A DNA stretch of 17,970 bases from VAXT01 sp038040395 (GCA_038040395.1 JBBPIJ010000026.1:1-17970), one strand, 5' to 3'. Shown: positions 5,967 to 13,385, numbered from the stretch's first letter. Notes: generated by a model not told the origin, from the letters alone. Program-made: numbers and translations.

Positions 5967-6917
5967 TCATGGCGACGAGAGCAGGGCCCGGGCGAACTCG
6001 CGCGGGTCGAACGGCCTGAGGTCTTCGACGCCCTCCCCCACGCCCACGAGCTTCACCGGAAGGCCGAGCTCGTGCGCGATCGCGAGCGCGACGCCGCCTT
6101 TGGCAGAGCCGTCGAGCTTCGTGAGCGCAACGCCCGTCACCTGGACCGCTTCGCCGAAGATCTGCGCCTGGCGGACGCCGTTTTGGCCGGTCGTCGCGTC
6201 GACGACGAGCAGCGTCTCGTGCGGGGCGCCGGCGAGCCTGCCCTCGATCACGCGCCGGATCTTCTCCAGCTCCTCCATGAGGTTCGTCTGCGTGTGCAGG
6301 CGCCCGGCCGTGTCGACGACGACGATGTCGCGTCCGCGCGCCGACGCGGCCTCGATCGCGTCGTAGGCCACGGCCGCGGGATCTCCGCCGCGCTCGGAGC
6401 CGACGAAGTCCGCCTGCGCCCGGTCGGCCCAGATCTCGAGCTGCTCCTCGGCGGCGGCGCGGAACGTGTCGGCGGCCGCGACGATCACCGAGCGCCCGTG
6501 CTCGTGCAGGTGATGGGCCAACTTGCCGATCGTCGTCGTCTTGCCCGTCCCGTTGACGCCGACGACGAGCACGACGCTCGGCCGCTCGCCGACGTTCAGC
6601 TTGCCCGGCTCGCCGAGCATCGCCGCCGCCTCCTCGACGAGGGCCTCGGTGAGATCGCCGACCTCGCCCCTGGCCTCGAGGCGCTGGACGAGCGCGGCGG
6701 TCGCGGGCACGCCGACATCAGCCGCGATGAGCGCTTCTTCGAGCCGCTCCCAGGCCTCGTCGTCGGCCGGGTCGAAGGCCGCAGCGACAAGCTGGTCGGT
6801 GAGCGCACGGCGGCTCTTCCCGAGCGAGTCGCGCAGGCGCCCGAAGAGGCCTTGCGCTTCCTCCTCGCTCTCCGGGGCAGCGCCTTCGTCGCCCAGTAAC
6901 TCAGCCCATGACCGCAT
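5967..6917 (-). CDS. ftsY: SRP receptor FtsY
   Basis: FtsY is the membrane-associated GTPase that docks the Ffh-ribosome complex. The chosen ATG at 6917 gives 316 aa: a short acidic start (about 1-25) in place of a long A domain, an N domain (about 25-105), and a G domain with P-loop GVNGTGKTT (120-128), ADTFRAAAEEQL (149-160), DTAGRLHT (202-209), TKLDGSAKGG (266-275) and the terminal DLRPFDPREF (299-308). Longer starts, up to a TTG at 7040, would run through the divergent gene at 6943 and are rejected. The divergent gap is only 25 bp. Its 3' end is duplicated in part at 5277-5325, beyond the toxin-antitoxin pair. Ffh is encoded on the same strand 4.5 kb downstream. Confidence 0.96.
   Translation of the reverse strand: MRSWAELLGDEGAAPESEEEAQGLFGRLRDSLGKSRRALTDQLVAAAFDPADDEAWERLEEALIAADVGVPATAALVQRLEARGEVGDLTEALVEEAAAMLGEPGKLNVGERPSVVLVVGVNGTGKTTTIGKLAHHLHEHGRSVIVAAADTFRAAAEEQLEIWADRAQADFVGSERGGDPAAVAYDAIEAASARGRDIVVVDTAGRLHTQTNLMEELEKIRRVIEGRLAGAPHETLLVVDATTGQNGVRQAQIFGEAVQVTGVALTKLDGSAKGGVALAIAHELGLPVKLVGVGEGVEDLRPFDPREFARALLSSP
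5997..6016 (+). repeat. Right copy of 20-bp direct repeat, inside ftsY
   Basis: 19/20 identical to 5292-5311. It encodes the RPFDPRE region of the intact FtsY C-terminus. Confidence 0.7.
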
Positions 6918-6927
6918 CGCCGCGCCA

Positions 6928-6936
6928 CGATAGCCT
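6928..6936. promoter_or_regulatory. Overlapping divergent -10 elements of ftsY and the MmcQ/YjbR gene
   Basis: On the minus strand TATCGT (6933 to 6928) ends 10 nt before the ftsY ATG. On the plus strand TAGCCT (6931-6936) ends 6 nt before the ATG at 6943. The two hexamers overlap by 3 bp, so the promoters would compete. Neither is a strong consensus match. Confidence 0.35.
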
Positions 6937-6942
6937 CCGCCC

Positions 6943-7287
6943 ATGGCGACGTGGGACGACGTGCGCAGGCTGGCACTCGCGCTTCCCGAGGTTGAGGAGA
7001 GCACGACATACCGAAAGCCCGCGTTCAAGGTCGCCGGCAAGAACTTCGCCTGGGAGAGCCCGCACGTGCACGGGGCGCTCGCGTTGAACTGTGACCCGGG
7101 CGAGCGGCCGCTGATGATCGAGGCGCTCCCCGAGATGTTTTTCGCAACGCCGCACTACGAGGGATATCCGATCGTCCTCGTCCATCTCGAGGAGGCCGAC
7201 GCGGGAGAGCTCGCCGAGCGGATCGAGGAGTCGTGGCTCATCGCGGCGCCGCAGAACCTCGCGGACGCGTACGTGCCGAAGAGCTAG
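6943..7287 (+). CDS. MmcQ/YjbR family protein (DUF419-like)
   Basis: A 114-aa protein with the family pattern: WDDVRRLALALPEVEESTTY at the start, then KPAFKVAGKNFAW, an ALNCDPGERPLMIEALPEMF middle and the HYEGYPIVLVHL strand. A SWLIAAPQNLADAY end completes the pattern. The fold resembles a CyaY-like/double-winged DNA-binding domain. Members are often called 'MmcQ/YjbR family DNA-binding protein', but no precise biochemical role is established. The start ATG gives the canonical N-terminus and may be leaderless (see the -10 at 6931). It is divergent from ftsY and convergent with smc, sharing a CTAG (7284-7287) in which both stop codons overlap. Confidence 0.85.
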   Translation: MATWDDVRRLALALPEVEESTTYRKPAFKVAGKNFAWESPHVHGALALNCDPGERPLMIEALPEMFFATPHYEGYPIVLVHLEEADAGELAERIEESWLIAAPQNLADAYVPKS

Positions 7288-9764
7288 GCGGCGAGGGCTT
7301 CGCGCGGCAGGCGCCGCGAGACGATCTGCGAGACCCCGTCGGCGCCCATCGTTACGCCGTAGAGGATGTCCGCGGCCTCCATCGTCTTCTTCTGGTGGGT
7401 GATGACGATGAACTGCGCTCGTTCCGAGTACCGGCGGAGCAGCTCGACGAAGCGGCCGATGTTCGCGTCGTCGAGCGCGGCCTCGACCTCGTCGAGGAGA
7501 TAGAACGGGTTCGGCCGCGCCAGGAAGAGCGCGAACAGAAACGAGATCGCTCCGAGGGCCTTCTCGCCGCCCGAGAGCAGTGAGAGTCGGGTCACCTTCT
7601 TGCCGGCGGGCCTGAGCTCGATCTCGATCCCGCGTTCGGTGTCCTCGTCCTCGCCCTCGAGCTCCGGCTCGGTCAGGCGGAGGCGCCCCTCGCCGCCGGG
7701 GAAGAGCGTCGCCGCCACGTCCTCGAAGTGGTCGCGGACAGCCGTGAAGGTCTCCTCGAAACGGCGCTCGACCGTCTCGGCGAGCTCGTCCCTGAGGTTC
7801 TGGAGCTCGGTGAGGCTCTTCTCGAGGTCGGTGCGCTGGTCGCGGAGCTCGGTGAGCCGCTCCTTCTCGCGGTCGTACTCCTCCTTCGCGAGCGGGTTGA
7901 CGCTGCCAAGCGCCTCCCGCCGGCGCTCCAGGCGCTCCAGCTTCACGCGCAGCTCATCGGGATCGTCTCCGCCAGCCGGCTCGGCGGCGGCCTCCTCGAT
8001 GCGGCGGTTGAGCTCCTTCGCCTCGGCTGCGAGGGTCGCGAGCTCGACGTCGATCGCCGAGGCGCGCTCTCCCGCTTCCGCGGCAGTCCGACGGACCTCC
8101 GCCTCCTTTGCGCCGAGCTCCCGCAGCTCCTCGCCCAGCTCGCGGGCGCGCTCGGCCCGGGCATCGGCGCGCGCACCGAGGCTCGGCTCGAAGCGCGAGG
8201 CAAGCCTGGCGGCCTCGGCGAGAGTCCCCGCCAGCCGCTCGGCCGCCTCGGCGAGTCGCGAGTCGGGTGCAGCTGGGGTCGTGGCAGCGAGCTTTGCCGC
8301 CGCGTCGAGCTCCTGGATCTCGCTCTCGAGCGCACGCCGGCGGGCCTCCAGCTCCAGGAGGACGGCCTCGGCCGCCTCGCCCGCGTACCAGAGCTCGCCG
8401 CGTTCCGGATCGTAGGCAAGCCCCTCGCGCGTGACCGAAAGCTCCTTCGCCTCGAGGAGGCGCTCCTTGGGCACGATCGGCGCCTCGACCGAAGCGTCGC
8501 CGACGACGACGCCGAGATTCCCGAGCCCTGCGGCTCGTGCCTGCTCGAGCAGCCTCAACCCGGTCGCCGCATCGGGCGCGAGCACGGCCGCGGCGCGCCA
8601 TCCGAGCGCAGCGGCGACCGCCCGCTCGTCTCCCGCGCCCACGTCGAGCGACGAGAGCACGAGCCGCTCGCCCTGCTCTGCGAGCGCGCGTGCGGCAGGC
8701 GGCAACCCCTCGAGCTCGACCAGAGTTCGTTCGAGAGCGCCGAGGCGCTCGCGCCCTAGGCGGGCCTCCTCGAGGAGCCGCTCGCGTTCGGGCGAGCGAA
8801 CGGGAGGCGGGTCGGCGCGCAGTCGCTCCGCCAGAGCCTGGGCGCTCTCGCGCCGCAGTTCGAGCCGCTCGGCGGCGCTCTTGAGCCTGTAGAGCCCCGC
8901 GGTGGCCTCCTCCCGGCTGCCGGCGGCTCCGACGAGCTCGCCTTCGACCCGGTCGCGCTCGCGCAGCAGCGCCTCCAGCTCCTTCGCGGTCCGGTTGCGC
9001 GCAAGAGTTGCCGCCTCGCGACGTTCCTCGGCGGTCGCGCGACGCTCGTCGACCGCTGCCAGCTCGAGCTCAGCGATCCGCGCCTTGATCGATCCGAGCT
9101 CGCCCCGGAGCTTCTCCGCCCGCTCGGCGGCCGTCGCCTGAAGCGCCAGCGGCCGCAGCCGCTTCTTGACCTCGGCCTCGAGGTCGCGCGCTCGCTCGAC
9201 GTCGTTCGCGACGTGCCCGAGCTTCAGCTCGGCACGATGCCGGCGGCGCTTGAAGCGGCCGAGGCCCGCGGCCTCCTCGACGAGCTGGCGTCGCTCCTCC
9301 GGCTTGCTGCCCAGGATCTCCTCGACTCGGCCCTGGCTGATGATCGAGCCCATCTGACCACCCAGGCCGACGTCCGCAAGCAGCTCGACGAGATCGGTGC
9401 GGCGCACCGGCGCCCGGTTGACGAGGTACTGGCCCTCGCCGCCCCGGTGCAGGCGCCGAATGAACGAGACCTCCGCGAAGGGAAGCTCGGCAAGCGCGCC
9501 GTCCTCGTTGTCGAAGAGGAGCTCGACCTCGCAGAAATCGGCAGGCGGCCGGTCTTTGCCACCCGCGAAGAGGACGTCGTCCGGCTTCTCCGCACGGAGC
9601 TCGCTCGGAGCGAGGCTCCCTGCCGCCCAGAGCAGCGCATCGGAGACGTTCGACTTGCCGGAGCCGTTCGGCCCGACGACGACCGCGACTCCTTGCTCGA
9701 GCCGGACCTCGACGGGGTCCGGAAACGACTTGAAGCCGCGCAGCTTGATTGCGCGCAGGTGCAT
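7284..9764 (-). CDS. smc: Chromosome partition protein Smc, unusually short
   Basis: Smc is the ABC-type ATPase that, with ScpA/ScpB, loops and segregates the chromosome. The 826-aa product has Walker A GPNGSGKSN (31-39), a QGRVEEIL Q-loop region (144-151), signature LSGGEK (730-735) and Walker B FYLLDEVEAALD (754-765) with catalytic Glu759 followed by the D-loop. Two coiled-coil arms (about 170-345 and 475-670) flank a small hinge-like segment (about 360-470). Bacterial Smc is normally about 1150-1200 aa. Here each arm is roughly 180-200 residues instead of over 300, and the hinge is about 100 instead of about 170. Because all head motifs are intact and the reading frame is unbroken, this is a naturally short Smc and not a pseudogene. 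There is no clear Shine-Dalgarno before the ATG. It overlaps the MmcQ/YjbR gene by 4 bp at the 3' end. Confidence 0.93.
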   Translation of the reverse strand: MHLRAIKLRGFKSFPDPVEVRLEQGVAVVVGPNGSGKSNVSDALLWAAGSLAPSELRAEKPDDVLFAGGKDRPPADFCEVELLFDNEDGALAELPFAEVSFIRRLHRGGEGQYLVNRAPVRRTDLVELLADVGLGGQMGSIISQGRVEEILGSKPEERRQLVEEAAGLGRFKRRRHRAELKLGHVANDVERARDLEAEVKKRLRPLALQATAAERAEKLRGELGSIKARIAELELAAVDERRATAEERREAATLARNRTAKELEALLRERDRVEGELVGAAGSREEATAGLYRLKSAAERLELRRESAQALAERLRADPPPVRSPERERLLEEARLGRERLGALERTLVELEGLPPAARALAEQGERLVLSSLDVGAGDERAVAAALGWRAAAVLAPDAATGLRLLEQARAAGLGNLGVVVGDASVEAPIVPKERLLEAKELSVTREGLAYDPERGELWYAGEAAEAVLLELEARRRALESEIQELDAAAKLAATTPAAPDSRLAEAAERLAGTLAEAARLASRFEPSLGARADARAERARELGEELRELGAKEAEVRRTAAEAGERASAIDVELATLAAEAKELNRRIEEAAAEPAGGDDPDELRVKLERLERRREALGSVNPLAKEEYDREKERLTELRDQRTDLEKSLTELQNLRDELAETVERRFEETFTAVRDHFEDVAATLFPGGEGRLRLTEPELEGEDEDTERGIEIELRPAGKKVTRLSLLSGGEKALGAISFLFALFLARPNPFYLLDEVEAALDDANIGRFVELLRRYSERAQFIVITHQKKTMEAADILYGVTMGADGVSQIVSRRLPREALAA

Positions 9765-9808
9765 GCGGGACGAAAGTTTGACGTGCGGCTAGGACGCCGC
9801 GGCCGAGC

Positions 9809-11185
9809 TCAGCGGCCCCGGAAGTTCGGAATGCAGAGCGTGTTCGAGCAGTGCGCAACCTTTAGCCGAGCGAGCGAGAGATCGATGAAGCTGATGAGCG
9901 GGAGCCCGTCGGCGCCGAACGTCGCCGCGGTGTCCCAACCGGTGTCGCCTTGATTCGCCACGGTTGTCAGCGAGGCGTTGCTGCAGTTGATGTCTCGGCA
10001 GCGCGCGACCTTGAGGTCTCCCTGGGTCGAATCGTGGTAACTGATGAGGCCGAGGCCGTCGGGGCCGATCGTCAGCGCATTGCCCGAGCCGACGTTTCCG
10101 CCGCCGTCGATCGTCGCAGCCGTTGCGCTCGTGCATGCGACGTTCGAGCAGTGCGCGACCTTCAGGTCGAAGTTCCCTTCGTCCATATAGCTGACGAGGC
10201 CGAGACCGTCCGCCCCGGTGGCGATCGACGTGTCGCGACCGACACTGCCCGCGGTGTCGATGGCCGTTCGCGTCGTCGTGAAGCAAGGAGAGTCTTCGCA
10301 GTGCGCGACCTTGAGATCGCCATTGGCGAGGTCCGCATAGCTGATGAGGCCTAGTCCGTCGGGGCCGATCGCGATCGAAGGCTCCCAGCCGATGTTCGGC
10401 CCACTGTCGACGGTCGTCGTCGTGGCCGACGAGCACGCGACGTCCTGGCAGTGAGCGACTTTGAGATCGAGGTTGGTGAAATCGAAGTAGGCGATGAGGC
10501 CGACGCCGTCCGGGCCGATCGTGAGCGAAGTGTTCCAGCCGACGTCACCGGCGCTGTCGAGCGTCGCCGTCGTCGCGCTCGTGCATGCGAGGTCGACGCA
10601 GTGCGCGACCTTCAGATCCTCGTTACCGCTGTCGTAGTAGCTGATGAGGGCAAGGCCGTCGACGCCGATCGCGATCGACGAATAGTGGCCGCCCGCACTC
10701 GCGCTTGCGTCGATCGTGGAGATCGTGACGCTCGAACAGGCGACGTTCTGGCAGTGAGCAACCCGCAGGTCGCCGGTCTGGCCGTAGTAGTAAGAGACGA
10801 GGCCGAGGCCGTCGGAACCGATCGCGACGGAGGTCGCCGTGCTGGGGAATCCGTTGTCGTCAAGCGAGGTCACGGCGAAGCCGGGCCGGTCGAGGCCCAC
10901 ACCCTGCGGCCCAGGAGGCCCTGGTGCCCCCGGTGGTCCGGCCGGCCCTTGAACGCCTTGCGCTCCGGTCGCGCCCGGCGCTCCCAGGAATCCCCTATAG
11001 CCCCGCGGGCCTCGGAAACCGCGTTTCCCTCTCAGGCCCCTAGGGCCTCTTTGAGCCTCTGCCTTGCTCGCCTCTGCCGTCGTGCGCGAGGACGTCGCGC
11101 CTGTGCCAAGCGGCGTCGTCACCAGCCCGACCGCGAGCGCGCAAAGGCCCGCGAGGGCGACTGACTGCCCGACCCCTTTCCTCAT
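9809..11185 (-). CDS. Secreted collagen-like protein with seven 50-residue repeats
   Basis: A 458-aa protein. Residues 1-30 form a signal peptide (MRKG, then LAGLCALAVGLV). Residues 47-97 are 17 uninterrupted collagen-type Gly-X-Y triplets, Arg/Lys-rich at first and Pro-rich later (GPPGAPGPPGPQ), able to form a triple helix. Residues about 118-458 are seven repeats with an exact 50-residue spacing (51 once). Each has the pattern IAIGPDGLGLISYxD, then DLKVAHCxDxACSSAT, and carries a CX4C pair (C145/150, 196/201, 246/251, 296/301, 346/351, 396/401, 446/451). The repeats look like beta-propeller blades stabilised by disulphides outside the cell. This may be an adhesin or surface fibre; no enzyme motif is seen. 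There is no clear SD before the ATG. The gene sits between smc (44 bp) and rnc (35 bp), which are usually adjacent. Confidence 0.85.
   Translation of the reverse strand: MRKGVGQSVALAGLCALAVGLVTTPLGTGATSSRTTAEASKAEAQRGPRGLRGKRGFRGPRGYRGFLGAPGATGAQGVQGPAGPPGAPGPPGPQGVGLDRPGFAVTSLDDNGFPSTATSVAIGSDGLGLVSYYYGQTGDLRVAHCQNVACSSVTISTIDASASAGGHYSSIAIGVDGLALISYYDSGNEDLKVAHCVDLACTSATTATLDSAGDVGWNTSLTIGPDGVGLIAYFDFTNLDLKVAHCQDVACSSATTTTVDSGPNIGWEPSIAIGPDGLGLISYADLANGDLKVAHCEDSPCFTTTRTAIDTAGSVGRDTSIATGADGLGLVSYMDEGNFDLKVAHCSNVACTSATAATIDGGGNVGSGNALTIGPDGLGLISYHDSTQGDLKVARCRDINCSNASLTTVANQGDTGWDTAATFGADGLPLISFIDLSLARLKVAHCSNTLCIPNFRGR
9812..10834 (-). repeat. 150-bp tandem repeats within the collagen-like gene
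   Basis: About seven direct units with a 150-bp period underlie the 50-residue protein repeats. For example, the conserved ATGAGGCC...CCGTCGGGGCCGATCG block recurs near 10043, 10343 and 10493 (plus-strand reading), with variants near 10193, 10643 and 10793. The units are diverged at the DNA level, so the array is not a recent expansion, but unequal crossing-over could change the copy number. Confidence 0.85.
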
Positions 11186-11220
11186 ACCGAAGGAACGGTA
11201 ACGCGAGCGCGGCGCAGAAC

Positions 11221-11871
11221 CTAGGCGGCGGGCAGCTTCGCGAGGGCCTCACGCGCTGCTTCCTGCTCCGCGGCCTTCTTCGACGGGCCCTTGCCGACGC
11301 CGGCCTCTTCGCCGTCGATCACAACTGCGCACGTGAACGTCCGGTCGTGCGGCGGCCCGTCGACGTCGAGCACGGAGTACGTAATGGAGCGTCCGAGACG
11401 CGCAATCGCTTCCTGGAGCTCGGTCTTGTGGTCGACATAGGTCGTGCGCGCGTACTCGATGCGTCCCGCGAAGGCGGCCACGATCGCCGCCTCGATCTTC
11501 TCGAAGCCGGATTCGAGAAAGAGCGCACCGAGCGCCGCCTCGAGCAGCGCAGCGAGAACATTCTGGTTCTCGGAGAGACGCTCCAGCTCATCCTGGGGCA
11601 CGTCGACGGCCTGCTCGGCCATCCGCTCTCCGAGGCCGAGCTCCCGTGCGACGACTGCGCAGCTGGCTCGGGAGACGACGTGCGACCGGATCTTCGCCAG
11701 GTCCCCTTCCGCATAGTTCGGGAAGCTCTCGTAGAGCTCGCGGGCGATGGCGAGCTCGAGGACGCTGTCGCCCAGGAACTCGAGCCGCTCGTACGACGAC
11801 CCGCGATCCTGCGCCCACGACGTGTGCGTGAAGACGTTCTCCAGGCGCTCGGCCGGGAGCTCGGCGATCAG
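11221..11871 (-). CDS. rnc: Ribonuclease III with non-canonical start
   Basis: RNase III cuts dsRNA in rRNA and mRNA maturation. The frame reads THTSW (15-19), the signature ERLEFLGDSVLELA (28-41), YAEGDLAKIRSHVV (53-66), then the dsRNA-binding domain (about 147-213, ending GKGPSKKAAEQEAAREAL). With the start placed at CTG 11871 it has 216 aa, close to the usual 220-230. No ATG, GTG or TTG exists in frame upstream of the signature; the first ATG is at 11622, far inside the catalytic domain, so CTG 11871 or another rare start must be used unless there is a sequence error. Acidic residues E28, E31, D35, E55 and E111 align with E. coli E38, E41, D45, E65 and E117, but the D114 equivalent is Ala108. 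It lies 16 bp downstream of acpP on the same strand. Confidence 0.88.
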   Translation of the reverse strand: MIAELPAERLENVFTHTSWAQDRGSSYERLEFLGDSVLELAIARELYESFPNYAEGDLAKIRSHVVSRASCAVVARELGLGERMAEQAVDVPQDELERLSENQNVLAALLEAALGALFLESGFEKIEAAIVAAFAGRIEYARTTYVDHKTELQEAIARLGRSITYSVLDVDGPPHDRTFTCAVVIDGEEAGVGKGPSKKAAEQEAAREALAKLPAA

Positions 11872-11887
11872 GCTCTCGAGGCGGGCG

Positions 11888-12133
11888 TTACTGGTGCGTG
11901 GAGACGTAGTCGACGGCCTGACCGACGGTCTGGATCTTCTGGGCGTCCTCGTCCGAGATCTTGATCCCGAACTGGTCCTCGAGCTCCATGATCAGCTCGA
12001 CGAGGTCGAGCGAGTCGGCCTCGAGGTCTTCCTGGAACGACGCCTCCTCGTTGATCGCGTCGTCGTCTACGCCGAGCTGCTCGCTCAGGACCTCTTTTAC
12101 TCGCTCGTACACTTCTTCGCGCGTCGCGGCCAT
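11888..12133 (-). CDS. acpP: Acyl carrier protein
   Basis: An 81-aa acidic ACP that carries growing acyl chains on phosphopantetheine. The attachment motif is EADSLDLVELIMELED with Ser41. The four-helix pattern is intact, and VYERVKEVLSEQLGV is the expected helix I. The start ATG at 12133 is preceded by GAGGTGA and lies only 1 nt after the plsX stop (TGA-A-ATG), so translation is coupled to plsX. The order plsX-acpP-rnc matches the usual bacterial cluster. Confidence 0.97.
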   Translation of the reverse strand: MAATREEVYERVKEVLSEQLGVDDDAINEEASFQEDLEADSLDLVELIMELEDQFGIKISDEDAQKIQTVGQAVDYVSTHQ

Positions 12134-12134
12134 T

Positions 12135-13148
12135 TCACCTCGCTTGGGGACTGGGGGTCTCGGGGCGCGCGGATGCTAACACGGTCGTGCCAAGTCGCTC
12201 GGACAGACGTTCGACGAGGCGGTGCTCGACGCCGCGCGCCGCAAGGCGGATCGCGTTCGCGATTGCGGTGCGGGACGAGTTGCCATGGGCGATCACGGCC
12301 AGGCCCCGCAGCCCCAGGAGATAGGCCCCGCCGTACGTGTCCGGGTCGAGGCGCTCGCGAAGGCGGCGCGCTGCGGGCCTAATTAGAAGCCCTCCGATCT
12401 TCCCGCGCTTCGACGAGGTGATCTCCTCGCGAAGGCCCTCCAGGATCGTCTTGATCGTCCCCTCCATGAGCTTCAGGCAGACGTTGCCGGTGAACCCGTC
12501 GCAGACGACGACGTCGCCCGCATTGCTCAGGAGATGACGGCTCTCCACGTTTCCGCCGAAGTGGAGATCGCTCGCCGCGAGGAGCGCATGCGCCTCGAGC
12601 GTGAGCTGGTTCCCCTTCTCGGGCTCCTCGCCGATCGAAAGCAGCCGCACCTCGGGGTTTGCGATCTCGAGCAGCTCCTCGGCGAAGATCGAGCCCATCT
12701 GGGCGAACTGGGCCAGGTGCTCGGGGCGCGCATCCGCGTTTGCGCCGGAATCGAGGAGGACGGATGGCCCGTCCCTGGCGGGCAGGACGACGGCGATCGC
12801 GGGCCGATCGACCTCTGCGAGCCGGCGGATGTGGAACAGAGAGGCCGCAAGCATTGCGCCGGTGTTCCCGGCGGAGACGACTGCGTCCGCATCTCCGTCG
12901 CCGACGGAGCGGCAGGCAAGGACGAGCGAGCTGTCCGGCTTGGCCCTCACCGCCTCGACCGGCTTCTCGTGCATGGAGATCGTGCCGGCGGCCTCGACGA
13001 GCGGGAGGTCTTTCGTGTCGAGGCCGGGAGGCCCGTAGATGAACGGCTGAATCGAGCTCGACGCGGCCTCGAGCGCGCCCGCGACGATCTCATCCGAGCC
13101 TCGGTCGCCGCCCATAGCGTCCACGGCGACACGAACGGGCTCGGTCAT
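12135..13148 (-). CDS. plsX: Phosphate acyltransferase PlsX
   Basis: PlsX converts acyl-ACP and phosphate to acyl-phosphate for PlsY, the first step of phospholipid synthesis, at the cytoplasmic membrane face. The 337-aa sequence has the hallmark start RVAVDAMGGDRGSDEIVAGA, SAGNTGAMLAASLF, LLDSGANADARPEHLAQFA, LSIGEEPEKGN, NVESRHLLS, DVVVCDGFTGNVCLKLMEG and the C-terminal YGGAYLLGLRG and HGNSSRTAI. The length is normal. The RBS AGGGAC precedes the ATG by a few nt. It is 7 bp downstream of rpmF and directly upstream of acpP; all are minus-strand and presumably share the promoter before rpmF. Confidence 0.97.
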   Translation of the reverse strand: MTEPVRVAVDAMGGDRGSDEIVAGALEAASSSIQPFIYGPPGLDTKDLPLVEAAGTISMHEKPVEAVRAKPDSSLVLACRSVGDGDADAVVSAGNTGAMLAASLFHIRRLAEVDRPAIAVVLPARDGPSVLLDSGANADARPEHLAQFAQMGSIFAEELLEIANPEVRLLSIGEEPEKGNQLTLEAHALLAASDLHFGGNVESRHLLSNAGDVVVCDGFTGNVCLKLMEGTIKTILEGLREEITSSKRGKIGGLLIRPAARRLRERLDPDTYGGAYLLGLRGLAVIAHGNSSRTAIANAIRLAARGVEHRLVERLSERLGTTVLASARPETPSPQAR

Positions 13149-13155
13149 CGCGTCC

Positions 13156-13344
13156 CTATGGCGCCGGCGCGCGGAGCGGCTCGACTTCGCGGCCCCGATA
13201 CGTCTTGCAAGTGGGGCACACGCGGTGAGGCTGCTTCGGTTGGTGGCAGACCGGACACTCGTTTACGCGGGGCGCCTTCAGGCGATGCGTCGCCCTCCGC
13301 TTGTCGCGACGGGCACTCGTCTGTCTGCGCTTGGGGACTGCCAT
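13156..13344 (-). CDS. rpmF: 50S ribosomal protein L32
   Basis: A 62-aa L32 starting MAVPKRRQTSARRDKRRATH, with a zinc-binding knuckle CPVC...CPTC in its C-terminal half (a C+ form of L32, which needs zinc) and a YRGREVEPLR end. The ATG at 13344 gives the canonical MAVPKR start; longer reading frames upstream are rejected. rpmF is normally preceded directly by the DUF177/YceD gene. Here that gene is 3.6 kb away (16927-17433), and a plus-strand two-component module lies between them. Confidence 0.96.
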   Translation of the reverse strand: MAVPKRRQTSARRDKRRATHRLKAPRVNECPVCHQPKQPHRVCPTCKTYRGREVEPLRAPAP

Positions 13345-13356
13345 GACCGGCCGCGC

Positions 13357-13385
13357 AGTATAGCCACAGGCCCCCATTTGGCCAG
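13357..13385 (-). promoter_or_regulatory. Candidate promoter of rpmF-plsX-acpP(-rnc)
   Basis: TATACT (13362 to 13357, 5/6 match to the -10 consensus) lies 17 bp from CTGGCC (13385 to 13380, a weak -35). The expected transcription start would be only about 5 nt before the rpmF ATG, giving a very short leader. A private promoter is expected if DUF177 no longer drives this operon. Confidence 0.5.

Noticed and set aside
9213..9953. 246-codon plus-strand frame opposite the 5' part of smc
   Set aside because: Antisense shadow of the Smc N-terminal head; the smc frame has perfect Walker A and Q-loop motifs.
9812..10834. CRISPR-like regular repeats
   Set aside because: The 150-bp period is an in-frame protein repeat with a 50-residue unit, with no short identical repeats or unique spacers.
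11186..11199. ACCG...CGGT inverted repeat before the collagen-like gene
   Set aside because: 4-bp arms only; too weak to call a regulatory site.
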